Source of the DNA: Pseudomonas sp. ok272
GTDB taxonomy: Bacteria > Pseudomonadota > Gammaproteobacteria > Pseudomonadales > Pseudomonadaceae
Assembly (NCBI RefSeq): GCF_900109995.1
Contig: NZ_FOCB01000002.1
Coordinates: 138,247 to 202,246, forward strand
Reading direction: 5' to 3'
DNA: 64,000 nt
Shown: piece by piece, positions 52,867 through 62,315 of the stretch
How positions within the stretch are numbered: the first letter of the stretch is position 1
Layout: each line of letters begins with the position of its first letter
Position numbers and translations under genes: made by a program
Notes under the pieces: generated by a model
Seen by the model: only the letters and a program-made list of their open reading frames with translations
Databases searched by the model: none
Told to the model about the DNA's origin: nothing

Positions 52867-53109
52867 TCAGCCTGCAAAAGCCCGGCGCCCAGCGGTTAAC
52901 TCGGTGCGCAGTTCGCCAATGAGATTGGAGATATCGCGAATACTGGTCAGCCGCGCCGTCGATACACCCGTGAGCAATAGCTTCACTCCGCCGGACTCGG
53001 GTTCGAACACGGTGATCCTCAGCGAACCGTCGACATTCACCGTGCAGGTGCAGGCCAATGGACAGAATCCAGACTCCACGATATGACGAAGTTCGCTGAT
53101 AGGCAGCAT
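52867..53109 (-). CDS. DUF1652 protein
   Basis: 80 residues, normal family length. The conserved features are ELRHIVESGFCPLACTCTV, the D-G-S-L-R-I strand, LLLTGVSTARLTSIRDISNL and ELRTEL. DUF1652 proteins are small cytoplasmic proteins almost confined to Pseudomonas and have no known function. Single gene with a terminator-like hairpin upstream at 53246. Confidence 0.88.
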   Translation of the reverse strand: MLPISELRHIVESGFCPLACTCTVNVDGSLRITVFEPESGGVKLLLTGVSTARLTSIRDISNLIGELRTELTAGRRAFAG

Positions 53110-53245
53110 GACGTTGACCCGCAGATACCGATGATGAAATGGGTGCTTCAGCCTCTCAGACTAGTCGAACCTGGCGTATGCGAAAGAATTAAGTGCAAAG
53201 TGCTAGTACGGTCACACTTTGCCGGCCTGCCCTCAAATTTCGGAC

Positions 53246-53283
53246 AAAAAAAAGCCCAAGCAGCTGATGGAGACTTGGGGCTT
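53246..53283 (-). terminator. Hairpin with U-run upstream of the DUF1652 gene
   Basis: On the minus strand AAGCCCCAAG then CTTGGGC followed by eight U. It would stop any transcript running from the YcaO gene toward the DUF1652 gene. Confidence 0.75.
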
Positions 53284-53473
53284 AAAAATGCATAAACCGT
53301 GGTAGGTGAACGCGACGCAATCTTACCTTCGCAATTATCTTGTTACAAGATATTTACGTGTGAATGTTTCTTAATATTTCAGATAAGCCATTGAATAAAT
53401 GCACTTTTTTCACGACATCCCATTGATCGGCAACCGGCTGTTGGCGCAAGCACTCACAGACTCGGCGTCACGC

Positions 53474-53503
53474 AAAACGCCCGATGCAATGCACCGGGCG
53501 TTT
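53474..53503 (-). terminator. Terminator after the OsmC-YcaO gene
   Basis: AAACGCCCG / CGGGCGTTT with an 11-base loop, 50 bases past the leftward stop codon. Both sides carry A or T runs, so it may act in both directions. Confidence 0.8.
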
Positions 53504-53552
53504 GTGTGTGAAACCGCTGCGGGCCTAGTTCAGGGCCGGGCATTGCTCACCG

Positions 53553-55757
53553 TTAACGAGACAAGGCCGCCGCATTGGCGCGTGCCGTGTGCAGCTTTTT
53601 GTAGCTGTCGATCAAGCGCAGGTGCCGGTCGAGACCTTCCAGCTTCATGCTGGTTGGTGTCAACCCATAGAAACGCACGCTACCATCTACCGAGCCGATC
53701 GCGGCGTCCATCCGCGAGTTGCCGAACATGCGTCGGAAGTTGACTTCGTAATCGGCCAGCTCCAGGTCGTCGTCCAGTTGCACTTCCAGCACCACATTCA
53801 ACGCCTGATAGAACAACCCACGCTCGACCGTGTTGTCGTTGTACTGCAGGAAGGCTTCCACCAGATCCTTCGCCTGCTCAAACTTCTGCAGGGCCACATA
53901 GATCAGCAGTTTCAACTCAAGGATCGTCAACTTACCCCAAGGGGTATTGTCGTCAAATTCGATGCCGATCAAGGTGGTGATGTCGGTGTAATCATCCAGC
54001 TCACTGTCTTCCAAGCGCTTGGCCAGTGTTCTCAAACCAACTTTGCTCAAGCTGTGCAGGTTCAAGATATCGGCGCGGAATTGCAGGGCTTTGTTGGTGT
54101 TATCCCAGATCAGGTCGTCCACCGGATAAATTTCCGAGTAGTCCGGCACCAGAATGCGGCAGGCCGTGGCGCCCAGGTCGTCGTACACCGCCATATACAC
54201 TTGTTTGCCGAGGTCTTCGAGAATCCCGAACAACGTCGCGGCTTCTTCGGCATTGGAGTTTTCACCCTGGCCGGAGAAGTCCCACTCGACAAACTCAAAG
54301 TCAGACTTGGCACTGAAAAAGCGCCACGACACCACCCCGCTGGAGTCGATGAAGTGCTCAACAAAGTTGTTCGGTTCGGTCACCGCATGACCTTCAAAGG
54401 TCGGCTGCGGCAAATCGTTCAGGCCTTCAAAACTACGCCCCTGGAGCAATTCCGTCAGGCTGCGCTCCAACGCCACTTCAAAACTTGGGTGTGCGCCGAA
54501 CGAGGCGAACACCCCGCCGGTACGTGGGTTCATCAAGGTCACGCACATCACCGGGAACTCACCGCCCAGCGAAGCATCCTTGACCAGGACTGGGAAGCCC
54601 TGCTCTTCCAGGCCCTGAATCCCGGCCAGAATCCCCGGGTACTTCGCCAGCACCTCCTGCGGCACGTCCGGCAGTGCCATTTCACCTTCGAGAATCTCGC
54701 GCTTGACCGCGCGCTCGAAGATCTCCGAGAGGCATTGCACCTGCGCTTCGGCCAGCGTGTTACCGGCACTCATGCCATTACTCAGGAACAGGTTTTCGAT
54801 CAGGTTGGAGGGGAAATACACCACCTCGTCATCCGACTGACGAACAAACGGTAGCGAGCAGATGCCGCGCTGCGTATTACCGGAGTTGGTGTCATACAGA
54901 TGCGAACCTTGTAGCTCGCCATCGCGGTTGTAAATCTCCAGGCAATATTCGTCGAGAATCTCACTCGGCAGTGCATCTTTCGGCCCAGGCTTGAACCAGC
55001 GCTCGTTCGGATAGTGCACAAACGCCGCATTGGCGATGTCCTCACCCCAGAACTGATCGTTGTAGAAGAAGTTGCAATTGAGCCGCTCGATGAATTCGCC
55101 CAACGCCGACGCCAATGCGCCTTCCTTGGTTGCGCCCTTGCCATTGGTAAAACACATCGGCGAATGCGCATCGCGGATATGCAGCGACCACACATTGGGA
55201 ACGATGTTGCGCCATGAAGCGATTTCAATCTTCATGCCGAGACCGGCCAGAATGCCCGACATGTTGGCGATGGTTTGTTCCAGCGGCAGATCCTTGCCCA
55301 TGACATAGGTGCCCGCCTCTGAGGCAGAATGGGGCATCAGCAGCGCCTGGGCATCGGCATCCAGGCTTTCCACTTCCTCAATCACAAACTCAGGCCCGGT
55401 TTGCACCACCTTCTTTACGGTGCAACGGTCAATGGAACGCAAAATGCCTTGGCGATCCTTGGCGCTGATGTCCGCCGGCAACTCGACCTGAATCTTAAAA
55501 ATCTGGTTGTAGCGGTTTTCCGGGTCAACGATGTTGTTCTGCGACAGTCGGATGTTCTCGGTGGGAATATTGCGGGTATCGCAGTACAACTTCACAAAAT
55601 AAGCTGCACACAACGCCGACGAAGCCAGAAAGTAATCGAACGGACCCGGTGCCGAACCATCGCCCTTGTAGCGGATCGGTTGGTCGGCCACCACCGTGAA
55701 GTCATCAAACTTGGCCTCAAGCCGAAGGTTGTCGAGAAAGTTGACCTTGATTTCCAT
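53553..55757 (-). CDS. OsmC-YcaO fusion protein
   Basis: 734 residues. Residues 1-135 are an OsmC-like domain (FDYFLASSALCAAYFVKLYC has the reactive-type Cys). Residues 150-520 are a YcaO domain with ATP-binding glutamates in ALGEFIERLNC and QCLSEIFERAVKREI. The C-terminal 200 residues are helical and TPR-like. E. coli YcaO assists beta-methylthiolation of ribosomal protein S12 with RimO; the reaction of this OsmC-fused form has not been fixed. It is a single gene in a core setting with no RiPP precursor or dehydrogenase nearby, so a peptide natural-product role is unlikely. Confidence 0.92.
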   Translation of the reverse strand: MEIKVNFLDNLRLEAKFDDFTVVADQPIRYKGDGSAPGPFDYFLASSALCAAYFVKLYCDTRNIPTENIRLSQNNIVDPENRYNQIFKIQVELPADISAKDRQGILRSIDRCTVKKVVQTGPEFVIEEVESLDADAQALLMPHSASEAGTYVMGKDLPLEQTIANMSGILAGLGMKIEIASWRNIVPNVWSLHIRDAHSPMCFTNGKGATKEGALASALGEFIERLNCNFFYNDQFWGEDIANAAFVHYPNERWFKPGPKDALPSEILDEYCLEIYNRDGELQGSHLYDTNSGNTQRGICSLPFVRQSDDEVVYFPSNLIENLFLSNGMSAGNTLAEAQVQCLSEIFERAVKREILEGEMALPDVPQEVLAKYPGILAGIQGLEEQGFPVLVKDASLGGEFPVMCVTLMNPRTGGVFASFGAHPSFEVALERSLTELLQGRSFEGLNDLPQPTFEGHAVTEPNNFVEHFIDSSGVVSWRFFSAKSDFEFVEWDFSGQGENSNAEEAATLFGILEDLGKQVYMAVYDDLGATACRILVPDYSEIYPVDDLIWDNTNKALQFRADILNLHSLSKVGLRTLAKRLEDSELDDYTDITTLIGIEFDDNTPWGKLTILELKLLIYVALQKFEQAKDLVEAFLQYNDNTVERGLFYQALNVVLEVQLDDDLELADYEVNFRRMFGNSRMDAAIGSVDGSVRFYGLTPTSMKLEGLDRHLRLIDSYKKLHTARANAAALSR

Positions 55758-56028
55758 GCGCGATTACCAGAATAACGAACCAAATGATTTGGCCGCTATT
55801 ATCCGGATTTTAGCCAGCAGGCGTGGCGTTTTCTTTCCGCCATGTTCTGCCTTCCCAGCCCGAAGGCGGTGTACGAAGCCCCTTGGAATATCGATTCCGG
55901 TAGAATTCGCCGCCATCAAAGCCAGGAAGCGACGATGGCAAAGCGCTATGAGCTTTGCGACAGTACTTTTCGTACAGAGCCAAGGACGGTAGATTATTCG
56001 TGGTCACGACGGCCCGCAAGGATACTGA
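55758..56028. other. Intergenic region with possible IS5-family transposase relic
   Basis: ATG at 55935 follows AGGAAGCG and reads MAKRYEL, the usual first residues of IS5-family transposases, but the next codons (CDSTFRTEPRT) do not fit. On the opposite strand the frame LPSLALYEKYC and FDGGEFYRNRYSKGLR also stays open. Both could come from the end of a deleted insertion sequence. No intact gene. Confidence 0.35.
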
Positions 56029-56232
56029 ATGCCGAAGCAACAGCCGGAAAGAAAAGCGCCAGCATCCGCTGCAGATATCGAAAACTCGATCCAAGCCCTG
56101 AACAAGATGGCTGAACGCCTGTGGGGGGATGGCCGAGAGACCGAGGCGAAAGCCCTGCTTGATGCCTTGGACGCTCTAAACCGGGCACTGGACCGAATCA
56201 GGATTGGCGAAAGCCGCAGGGTTCTTCATTGA
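56029..56232 (+). CDS. Small conserved helical protein, 67 residues
   Basis: ATG at 56029 with AAGGA upstream. The product is one long helical hairpin (SIQALNKMAERLWGDGRETEA, then LLDALDALNRALDRI) with a basic start (MPKQQPERK). It resembles small uncharacterised cytoplasmic proteins of Pseudomonas. No named family. Single gene. Confidence 0.6.
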   Translation: MPKQQPERKAPASAADIENSIQALNKMAERLWGDGRETEAKALLDALDALNRALDRIRIGESRRVLH

Positions 56233-56374
56233 ACGCCGTCGTGGTGCCGTTGTTAAAGAACAGCCATTGATGCCTCCAAAATGTAAAAGTCGTACAGCCA
56301 CCACCGACACCGTGAGTTTGGGTGAGTGGATGTATGCAACAGGGGCTATTTCAATCATCAGGGAGTAAATACAT

Positions 56375-56845
56375 TTGGGTAAGGCTTTTGTACACCTGGC
56401 GACACCACTGATTCTTAGCTTCTTGGCCACCAGCAGCGCGCTCTGCCATGCTGAAGATCCAACGATCAAAGCAGTAGAAGCTAAATCGCTCGATAACTTT
56501 CAAGCCCCTGACACCGTATTAAGAACCGGCCCTGAAGCACAAGTTTACTGCAAAGGCTTAAGCGACAAGGCGCGCTTGCCCACTGTTGTTGAGCTGCAAA
56601 CGCTGTTTACAAGCAAGACGAGGTCGCCTGTTTCTTTTCCCGATCCCGAGGTTGTTCAAAATGACGACATGTGTACCGTGCACGGCTGGCCAATGAGCCA
56701 TCAGTGCGGCGGGAACAAAGGGTTTTATTGGGCCAGCGACAGGGCCGTGCCGGAGAAGTATTACGCCGTTGGAATGAGTTCCGGGTACTACCTTTGGCCT
56801 GCGACTGACTATACAGCCCTCGTGGCGTGCACCACTGATAAGTAA
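56375..56845 (+). CDS. Secreted Lcl/DUF1566-like protein with TTG start
   Basis: 156 residues. No ATG or GTG fits; TTG at 56375 has GGGAG 8-9 bases upstream and begins a good signal peptide (HLATPLILSFLATSSALCHA). The mature part contains CKGLSDKARLPTVVELQTLF, FYWASD and the Cys-rich ending VACTTDK, matching the Lcl-type fold (DUF1566) found in surface and adhesin proteins. Cys pairs suggest disulfides in the periplasm or outside. Function unknown. Confidence 0.65.
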   Translation: MGKAFVHLATPLILSFLATSSALCHAEDPTIKAVEAKSLDNFQAPDTVLRTGPEAQVYCKGLSDKARLPTVVELQTLFTSKTRSPVSFPDPEVVQNDDMCTVHGWPMSHQCGGNKGFYWASDRAVPEKYYAVGMSSGYYLWPATDYTALVACTTDK

Positions 56846-57053
56846 GTGCCGTCGTTGGATGCTCATGTTCGCAATCGGTAATTCTCCTGATCGGCTTGGA
56901 AGAAGCTATCAGGGGGTTCCGAACAGTTCGACACCGAAGACGGCCCGATCGTTAGCGCGATGATCCTCGCGCCCCACACCCTCGATACCCGAACCTACGC
57001 AGAACAGGGCATTGCCGTGTCCAGAAGAAAACCTACACGTTAGAAAGAGGTCG

Positions 57054-57272
57054 ATGAACCCTATACCTCAATGCGAGCAGTTGGCCAAAGTCGCAGCTTT
57101 AATTCCAGCCTGGCAATCAGGTTCATCGACCATTGCCCAGCGCAATGTTGGGCCGTTTCCATTTGAGCAAATGGAGATGCATTGGCGCGCTCCAATTCAA
57201 CTTGTGTCCTTCAGTGCCGAAGCCGCGCAAATGGACACTTATCAAAATTGCATCAAGAATTCCAACAACTAA
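57054..57272 (+). CDS. Small protein of unknown function, 72 residues
   Basis: ATG at 57054 with AAAGAGG upstream. The product begins MNPIPQCEQLAKVAALIPAW and contains WRAPIQLVSFSAEAAQMDTY. No family recognised, no signal peptide. Upstream, 56905-57040 contains another open stretch (FDTEDGPIVSAMILAPHTLD) without a start codon, so this area may hold gene fragments. Confidence 0.4.
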   Translation: MNPIPQCEQLAKVAALIPAWQSGSSTIAQRNVGPFPFEQMEMHWRAPIQLVSFSAEAAQMDTYQNCIKNSNN

Positions 57273-57516
57273 TTAATCTAACTTTATTCAAAACAGAAAT
57301 ATTCCGCTAAACCATTGTAAGCGCAGAAGAAGTTTAAGAGTCGAGCGTGCATGCGCAACTGCACTCACCCGCCATCCACACCGAGCGATCCGTGATGACT
57401 TTCACGCCCGAAAAGCCAGGGCTCGACATCGCGCGCTGTGCAAAGGCATGAAGGTGCCCCAACCAAATGACCGGCCGCGACGGATTGCGGAAAGAGTTAT
57501 TTCCTAAGAAAAAACA

Positions 57517-57551
57517 AAAGGGCCTTCGCGATACAATCGCGCAGGCCCTTG
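57517..57551 (-). terminator. Terminator after tRNA-Leu
   Basis: AAGGGCCTTCGCGA paired with TCGCGCAGGCCCTT (one bulge), loop TACAA, and a T-rich run on the leftward strand (TTTTGTTTTTTC). It begins 7 bases past the tRNA 3' end. Confidence 0.85.
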
Positions 57552-57558
57552 ATATGTT

Positions 57559-57643
57559 TGGTGCCCCGAGCCGGAATCGAACCGGCACGCCCTGCGGCGG
57601 CAGATTTTAAGTCTGATGTGTCTACCAATTTCACCATCGGGGC
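57559..57643 (-). tRNA. tRNA-Leu (anticodon TAA)
   Basis: 85 bases including encoded CCA. On the minus strand the acceptor stem is GCCCCGA / TCGGGGC, the D-arm begins TGGTGAAATTGGTAGACAC, the anticodon loop ACTTAAAATCT carries TAA, a long variable arm (GCCGCCGCAGGGC region) identifies a class II tRNA, and the T-arm is GCCGGTTCGATTCCGGC. It reads UUA/UUG codons. tRNA-Leu genes are common integration sites, and an integrase relic lies 80 bases away. Confidence 0.96.
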
Positions 57644-57722
57644 ATGGGAAATGCAAAAACAGGCGCTGATTTAACCCTAAAACAAATCCAGAATCAATCA
57701 CTTAGGAAATGAGTCACCCCTT

Positions 57723-57887
57723 ACGGCCAGGAAAATCAATTTTACCAAGTCCGCGCTGAACGATCTGACGTGCTCGGAAGACAAATCCGACATTGTGGTG
57801 TACGACACCGAAGCCAAGGGCCTCGCCGCACGGTCAACAACGGCTGGTGGTAAAACATTTTTCGTAGTGCGCAAAATCCAGGGGTGA
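57723..57887 (+). pseudogene. Tyrosine integrase relic (N-terminal DUF4102 part)
   Basis: 54 codons ending in TGA. The expected ATG is ACG here. The frame reads ARKINFTKSALNDLTCSEDK, then DIVVYDTEAKGLAARSTTAG and KTFFVVRKIQG, the N-terminal domain of P4-type integrases that insert into tRNA genes. Everything after this domain is missing. It lies on the 5' side of tRNA-Leu, so the old element may have been rearranged. Confidence 0.7.
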
Positions 57888-57999
57888 TTCATTCAGTGCA
57901 ACAAAACGGTCGCGTTCTAAGGTGTTGAGCCGACCAGCTTTCGCTCTACCTGCCAACAATGTGGGTGATATTCAAACGCGCCGCAGATCATGACGTTTC

Positions 58000-59637
58000 T
58001 CAGACCTTGAATCGCGCCACAATGCCATTAAGATCCACTGCCAGGCGCGACAACTCTTGGCTGGCAGCGCTGGTCTGGTTGGCGCCAGCCGAGCTTTGCA
58101 GCGATAGATCGCGGATGTTCATCAGGTTGCGATCCACTTCACGAGCCACCTGGGCCTGCTCTTCTGAGGCGCTGGCGATCACCATGTTGCGCTCGTTAAT
58201 CTCTGCGATCGCCACCGCGATTTCGTCCAGCGCCCTCCCTGCGGCCTCGGCCACGTCCAGGGTGCTACGCGCCAGAGTGTTGCTGCGCTGCATTGAGCTG
58301 ACCGCCTGATCGGTACCCTGCTGGATGCCACCGACCATCTGCTCGATTTCCTGCGTTGACTGCTGAGTACGGTGCGCCAGTGCCCGTACTTCGTCGGCCA
58401 CCACGGCAAACCCACGCCCGGCGTCTCCAGCTCGGGCAGCTTCAATGGCCGCGTTCAGGGCCAGCAGGTTGGTTTGATCGGCGATCGAGCGAATCACGTC
58501 CAGCACCTTGCTGATGTCGCGCACCTTGCTCGCCAGGTGTTCGACTTCACCAGCAGTGACGGTCACGTCGTTGGCCAAACCGGTGATCGAGTCAACGGTA
58601 TGACGCACCTGTTCGCGGCCATGTTGAGTGGTACGATCCGAAGCCTGAGAGGCTTCGGAGGTGATGACTGCATTGCGTGCCACCTCCTCCACGGCTGTAG
58701 TCATTTCATTCACCGCCGTGGCGGCCTGTTCGATTTCATCGTTCTGCTGATGCAGGCCACGAGTCGAGTCCTCGGTGACGGCAGAGAGTTCCTCCGAAGC
58801 CGAAGCTAACTGGCTGGACGAATCAGCGATGTTGTGGATGGCACTGCGCAAGTTCTGCTGCATGGTTTTAAGCGCCGCCAGCAACCGTGCGGGCTCATCC
58901 GTGCCTTCGACCTGAATGTTTTCGGTCAGGTCGCCCGTCGCCACGGTTTCAGCCACTGCCACCGCTCGCGCCAGTGGCGCGACGATGCTGCGGGTTAGCA
59001 ACCAAGCCAGCACTACGGTCACCAACCCCGCCAACAACATGGCTACAATGATCCAGATACGTGAGCTCTGAAACATCGCTGCTGAAATATCCGCCTGCTT
59101 AAATGCACCGTCGCTGTTCAGCTTGACCAGTTCTGCCAGAGCGTTGCTCATATCGTCAGCGCGCTGGTTCAGTTCACCTTTGACGACCGCCAACGCTGCA
59201 TCCAGCTGACCCTGGCGCGAAAGCTCCATGATTTTCTCTTGCTCGCGCAGATAAGCGTTCTCAGCGGTAATCAGCCGTTGATAAATCGCGAAATCTTCAG
59301 GTGCTTTTTCGGGTGGATCCATAAGCTCTTCATAAGCGCGAAGAGCCTTTTTCATGCTGGTTTTCAGCTCATCAATGCGCGCCACGTTCGCCTGCAGCGT
59401 CTGATCGTCACGCATCAGTAGTATCCGCAAGTTCAAGGCGCGCAGGCGCAAAAAACTCTGACTCACTTCATTGATGGCGAGAACGCTAGGAATCCACTCG
59501 TCGCTCACTACATCCGACTGCTCACTCAACTTTGACATCTGTACCAGAGTAAAACCACCCAGTACAAATACCAGTAACGCCATCAAACCAAAACCCAGAG
59601 CCGAGCGTGGTGCAATATTGAGATTACGCAAAGTCAT
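58000..59637 (-). CDS. Methyl-accepting chemotaxis protein with 4HB sensor
   Basis: 545 residues from the ATG at 59637. First membrane segment about residues 13-36 ([19 protein letters not shown]), helical periplasmic four-helix-bundle sensor to about 187, second segment [24 protein letters not shown] ([20 protein letters not shown]) and a cytoplasmic signalling domain with the tip [32 protein letters not shown] in pattern. It controls swimming through CheA; the ligand is unknown. Single gene, no neighbouring che genes. Confidence 0.94.
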   Translation of the reverse strand: MTLRNLNIAPRSALGFGLMALLVFVLGGFTLVQMSKLSEQSDVVSDEWIPSVLAINEVSQSFLRLRALNLRILLMRDDQTLQANVARIDELKTSMKKALRAYEELMDPPEKAPEDFAIYQRLITAENAYLREQEKIMELSRQGQLDAALAVVKGELNQRADDMSNALAELVKLNSDGAFKQADISAAMFQSSRIWIIVAMLLAGLVTVVLAWLLTRSIVAPLARAVAVAETVATGDLTENIQVEGTDEPARLLAALKTMQQNLRSAIHNIADSSSQLASASEELSAVTEDSTRGLHQQNDEIEQAATAVNEMTTAVEEVARNAVITSEASQASDRTTQHGREQVRHTVDSITGLANDVTVTAGEVEHLASKVRDISKVLDVIRSIADQTNLLALNAAIEAARAGDAGRGFAVVADEVRALAHRTQQSTQEIEQMVGGIQQGTDQAVSSMQRSNTLARSTLDVAEAAGRALDEIAVAIAEINERNMVIASASEEQAQVAREVDRNLMNIRDLSLQSSAGANQTSAASQELSRLAVDLNGIVARFKV

Positions 59638-60087
59638 GCCGTACCTATGAATCAAACGTATCGAGAGATACCTGGTGCAGGCTGTTGAATCGAGGTGTCA
59701 CACAGCCATGCGCGATTGCCAATCAATGTATCGTCCCCTGCTCGTAAAACCTTAATAATTCAATGGGAATACGATTCATGCCGTTAAATAAATAGTCCCT
59801 CCAGAAAGAACGCATTCCGGCAAGGTCCGCTGACCTCTCACTTGGGTAGTTACCTATAAAAATCATCCATTGGCGTCGGGAGTTGAAAGCGATGCCGAAC
59901 GTGCCGATGCAAGAATGCCCCACCGCCTAATCGGCACAAACCCAGCACAGGTAATGGCTCACGAGGAATCAGACTGGGCCAGTGAAATGTCAACAACTGG
60001 GTCAATTGAGCATTGGCGTCAACAGCACTCAGGCATGAGAATGCCTACGCCGCACAGAGGCGGCGTTAGACGTTTTTCATCGCGTTA
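59638..60087. other. Intergenic region between chemoreceptor and amidohydrolase
   Basis: About 450 bases. A hairpin CGCCGC-ACAGA-GGCGGCG at 60048-60065 may end the leftward amidohydrolase transcript. Short leftward and rightward frames here have no ribosome site. The chemoreceptor promoter is expected at 59640-59720. Confidence 0.5.
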
Positions 60088-61830
60088 TCAGGCGTCGTGC
60101 GCGTAAACCGGCTTACCAGCGAAGAAAGTTTTCAAGACCCTGGTCTCGGACAACTGGTCATCGCTGACGTTGAAGACATCGCGATCGAGGATGATCATAT
60201 CTGCCTGTTTACCGGGCTCCATAGAGCCTATCTGATGCTCTAGGCGCAGGGTCTTGGCAGCGTTGATCGTGTAGGCATAGAACATGGTCTGGCGATCAAG
60301 GCTCTCCTTAGCGTTAAGCACCCCCAATGGGCCTTTTCGGGTACTGGCCTGAGCAATGGCGCGCCATGGGTTGGGGCTCGACACTGGCCAATCGCTGCCA
60401 CCCGCGATCGTTGCACCCGCGTCATGTAAGGATTTAGCAGGGTATTGGTAACCGTAGGCAAACGCGCTGATATAAGGCTTAACCAGTTCTTCGGTGTAAC
60501 TCTCGCCGGTGGCCCACAGCAGTTGCATGGATGCGATGACCCCCAGTTGTTTGAAACGTGGGAAGTCTTCGGGATTGACCAATTGCAAGTGCGCAATGCT
60601 ATGGGCTACAGGCGTTGGATTGAGCTTGCGCGCATATTCAAAGCCATTGAGCACCTCACGTACGGCACGGTCGCCGTCTGCATGTGCATGCACGATCCAG
60701 TTGCGTTTTTCCACCGCCACCACCAACTCGCCAAAACGCTTCGGATCGATCAGCAATTGACCCGTTTTATGACTGTTCGTGTAGGGGACGATGACCGCTG
60801 CGGTCTGCCCTGGAAACTCCAGAATGCCATCGGCAAAGATCTTGATGCCGGGGAATGTCAGGTTGGGCACACCTTCGAATTTTTTCATCACCTTGGCCAG
60901 GACTTCCAAGTCGGCCGGCTTGCTTTTGGAGTTGGTCAGCAACAAGGCGGCGACGTGGGCACTGAGTTCGCCTTTCTCGGCCAACTCACGGTAGAACGGT
61001 AGTACGCCGTAACTCTGCTCCGTTGCCGTAAAATCGAACAGTGAGTCGGTCTGACCCGCATTAGACGCGGCGTCCATCCAGCCGGTAATACCGTATCCAT
61101 TATTGACTTTCACCGCTTCCCGGGCGGCCTTTATCATTGTCTCTTTGCTAGCTGAGGGAACCTCGTTTCGGACCTGATCCCAGAGAGCCTCGGCAACATA
61201 ACCCGTGGGCGTGAAATCAGCTTCGTGGCCCACATAGCTGCGTTCTTTCTCTGGCAGGCTTTTTACCAGCGCAGCATCGATTTTCAGACGTTTGAGCATG
61301 GCGTTGTTGGCCCAGCCGGTATGACCGTCAATACCGCTCAGAACCATCGGCTGGTCGGCCCAACGGCCCTGATTGAAGCGCCGGCCCAGTTCGCGACTTT
61401 GTTCCCAATAGGCCGAGCTGACACCAGCAATGGTGATCACGTCCCCGGATCTCGCGTTGCCCGCTTTATCCTGTTTGATGATCCATTGCTCAAGCTCGGG
61501 CAACGGCTTAACTTCGTCCAGCAGATTGGCTCGCAGGCTATCGAAGGCTGCCATCACCGGATGGCTGTGAGTATCAATCATACCCGGCATCAAAACCTTG
61601 CCGCCAAGATCGATCCGTTGAGTTTTATCATCCGCCAGCGCGTTGATCTGCGCATCGGTACCGACTTGAAAGATTTTGCCGTTTTCCACCGCTACGGCTT
61701 GAACAAGGCCTTGACCGGGAACACCGGTAAAAACCTTGCCATTGGTGAGTACCAGATCGACAGCGGCCATGACGTGCAGCGAGGTGCAGGCCAGTGCAGC
61801 GGCCAACATACTTGGAATAAATCGTTGCAT
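60088..61830 (-). CDS. Periplasmic amidohydrolase (YtcJ-like)
   Basis: 580 residues with AAAGG before the ATG. Cleavable signal peptide (MQRFIPSMLAAALACTSLHVMA), so periplasmic rather than lipid-anchored. Metal-binding motif VLMPGMIDTHSHPV, then HAHADGDRAVREVL and AGGSDWPVSSPNPW, with the C-terminal beta domain GSMEPGKQADMIILD. Related to, but clearly distinct from, the lipoprotein enzyme at 17595-19535. Substrate unknown. No adjacent regulator. Confidence 0.88.
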   Translation of the reverse strand: MQRFIPSMLAAALACTSLHVMAAVDLVLTNGKVFTGVPGQGLVQAVAVENGKIFQVGTDAQINALADDKTQRIDLGGKVLMPGMIDTHSHPVMAAFDSLRANLLDEVKPLPELEQWIIKQDKAGNARSGDVITIAGVSSAYWEQSRELGRRFNQGRWADQPMVLSGIDGHTGWANNAMLKRLKIDAALVKSLPEKERSYVGHEADFTPTGYVAEALWDQVRNEVPSASKETMIKAAREAVKVNNGYGITGWMDAASNAGQTDSLFDFTATEQSYGVLPFYRELAEKGELSAHVAALLLTNSKSKPADLEVLAKVMKKFEGVPNLTFPGIKIFADGILEFPGQTAAVIVPYTNSHKTGQLLIDPKRFGELVVAVEKRNWIVHAHADGDRAVREVLNGFEYARKLNPTPVAHSIAHLQLVNPEDFPRFKQLGVIASMQLLWATGESYTEELVKPYISAFAYGYQYPAKSLHDAGATIAGGSDWPVSSPNPWRAIAQASTRKGPLGVLNAKESLDRQTMFYAYTINAAKTLRLEHQIGSMEPGKQADMIILDRDVFNVSDDQLSETRVLKTFFAGKPVYAHDA

Positions 61831-62315
61831 TAGAAACCTTTATTGATTCTATTAGGCTAACTACGAGATGAGTGAGTCCTCGCTACGCAGCGATATGCGC
61901 GTTTTTTTTGTTAGCTCAGAAATTGCATTCGTCATGGTGAGTAATGTTCAGGACAAAAAAGTGCCCCGCCCTCTGAACCGTACAAATCCTTGATATATAA
62001 CGGGTAAACGATACAGAGCGCAGGCGTCGCATGGACCTCTACAAATGAGGAGGGTGAGGCGATTAGTTGGAAACTCAGGCCGCCGCACTCAATCGCGGCG
62101 CGCAGAGGCGGACGCTGTTTGCGCGGCGTTGAATACACCAATCGTTCCGCCAGCTTCTATGCCCCTCTCCAGTCCAGCAATCCAGTTCCTGGAACTTACT
62201 ACCTCCGCCATGTTTGCGCACCGCATCAACAATTAAGGCTGGCTTAAGCTGGCCCGCTCACTATCCAGCCCTTCCCCGCCCCCCCGGCGGACTCAGCGCT
62301 AACAAGGAAACCGCG
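61831..62315. other. Intergenic region before cytochrome b561
   Basis: About 480 bases without a supported gene. It includes a T-run (CGCGTTTTTTTTG near 61899) and GC-rich palindromic bits (GGCCGCCGCAC.. GCGGCGCGC near 62080). Promoters for the two flanking genes, which diverge from here, should lie inside. Confidence 0.5.

Larger units (their letters stand above)
53110..53552. other. Intergenic region with two leftward terminators
   Basis: About 440 bases without a gene. It holds two hairpins on the leftward strand, listed separately, and an AT-rich stretch at 53320-53400. The DUF1652 promoter must lie in 53110-53240. Confidence 0.6.

Noticed and set aside
53589..54854. 421-codon frame opposite the OsmC-YcaO gene
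   Set aside because: Antisense shadow without start signal or recognisable domain.
53553..55757. YcaO as part of an azole-peptide (RiPP) cluster
   Set aside because: No precursor peptide, dehydrogenase or exporter nearby; OsmC-YcaO is a widespread housekeeping fusion.
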